Source: Clostridia bacterium
Lineage (GTDB): Bacteria; Bacillota_A; Clostridia; Oscillospirales; Butyricicoccaceae
Assembly (NCBI GenBank): GCA_017421885.1
Contig: JAFOHJ010000265.1
Coordinates: 1-6,705 of the forward strand
Length of the DNA stretch: 6,705 nt
Direction: 5' to 3'
The notes beneath the pieces are model-generated. The model was not told the DNA's origin and did no database searches. It saw nothing but the letters and a program-made list of their open reading frames with translations. Of this stretch, positions 6,589 to 6,705 are shown piece by piece; position 1 is the stretch's first letter; every line of letters starts with the position of its first letter. Made by a program: the position numbers and the translations under genes.

Positions 6589-6705
6589 AATGGATAGGTA
6601 TAGCGCTCCTGGCAATTTTTGCCGTGATCCTTTTGTTGCTTGTTCTGCCTCTCGGAGTCAGGGTAAAGCTCGCTCAGGGCTCTCTTGAGGTATATGCAAA
6701 GGCAT
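6585..6705 (+). CDS. Membrane-anchored DUF2953-like protein (5' part; 3' end outside window)
   Basis: Forty codons of a new gene are visible before the window ends. The ATG overlaps the scpB stop as ATGA and has a strong, well-spaced ribosome binding site. The product begins with a short MKW, then a long hydrophobic segment (about residues 4-23), then a soluble start reading PLGVRVKLAQGSLEVYAKA. This shape, one N-terminal membrane helix followed by an alternating V-R-V-K beta-like pattern, together with the place directly after scpB, resembles the DUF2953 (YtfI-like) proteins that follow scpAB in many Clostridia, often ahead of a YtfJ/GerW sporulation gene. That family call is an inference from little sequence plus context. 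A true coding start is well supported. Confidence 0.8.
   Translation, partial: MKWIGIALLAIFAVILLLLVLPLGVRVKLAQGSLEVYAKA

Noticed and set aside
1..6705. Mobile element, CRISPR array, tRNA, phage or defence genes, or a novel system
   Set aside because: No tandem or dispersed repeats, terminal inverted repeats, tRNA-like folds or transposase motifs were seen. Nearly every base is accounted for by core genes in an ordinary arrangement.

Overview
The window is a stretch of chromosomal housekeeping genes, all on the + strand and tightly packed. It most likely comes from a Gram-positive Clostridia-type Firmicute, possibly of the Ruminococcaceae/Oscillospiraceae kind. That placement is an inference from gene order (clpP-clpX-lon-engB followed by an M50 protease, scpA, scpB and a DUF2953-like gene), strong GGAGG-type ribosome binding sites, a TTG start codon and protein similarity to Firmicute families. 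No rRNA or other decisive marker is present.

Region 1 (1-1476) holds the 3' end of clpP and a complete clpX, the peptidase and unfoldase halves of the ClpXP protease. Region 2 (1477-1601) is the only real intergenic space. It carries a strong intrinsic terminator just after clpX, then a well-formed extended -10 sigma-A-type promoter and a strong ribosome binding site for lon. Region 3 (1602-6705) is a compact run that looks like one operon: lonA, engB (ysxC/yihA), a small site-2-type membrane metalloprotease, scpA, scpB, and the start of a membrane-anchored DUF2953-like protein cut by the window edge. Gaps are 8, 27 and 1 nt, followed by overlaps of 32 and 4 nt. No terminator is visible inside this run.

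Together the genes cover cytosolic protein quality control (ClpXP, Lon), large ribosomal subunit assembly (EngB), intramembrane proteolysis (M50 protease) and chromosome condensation with SMC (ScpA, ScpB). The terminator plus promoter suggest that lon and the downstream genes form a transcription unit separable from clpPX. Key catalytic residues are present in every enzyme part that can be seen, and no frameshift, insertion sequence, tRNA, CRISPR array or phage gene was found.

I see no evidence of a novel system. The observations worth a second look are modest: the promoter/terminator arrangement, a small inverted repeat over the lon -35 element, a one-residue-longer loop in ClpP after the catalytic His, the scpA/scpB overlap, and the joining of lon-engB to the scpAB cluster.
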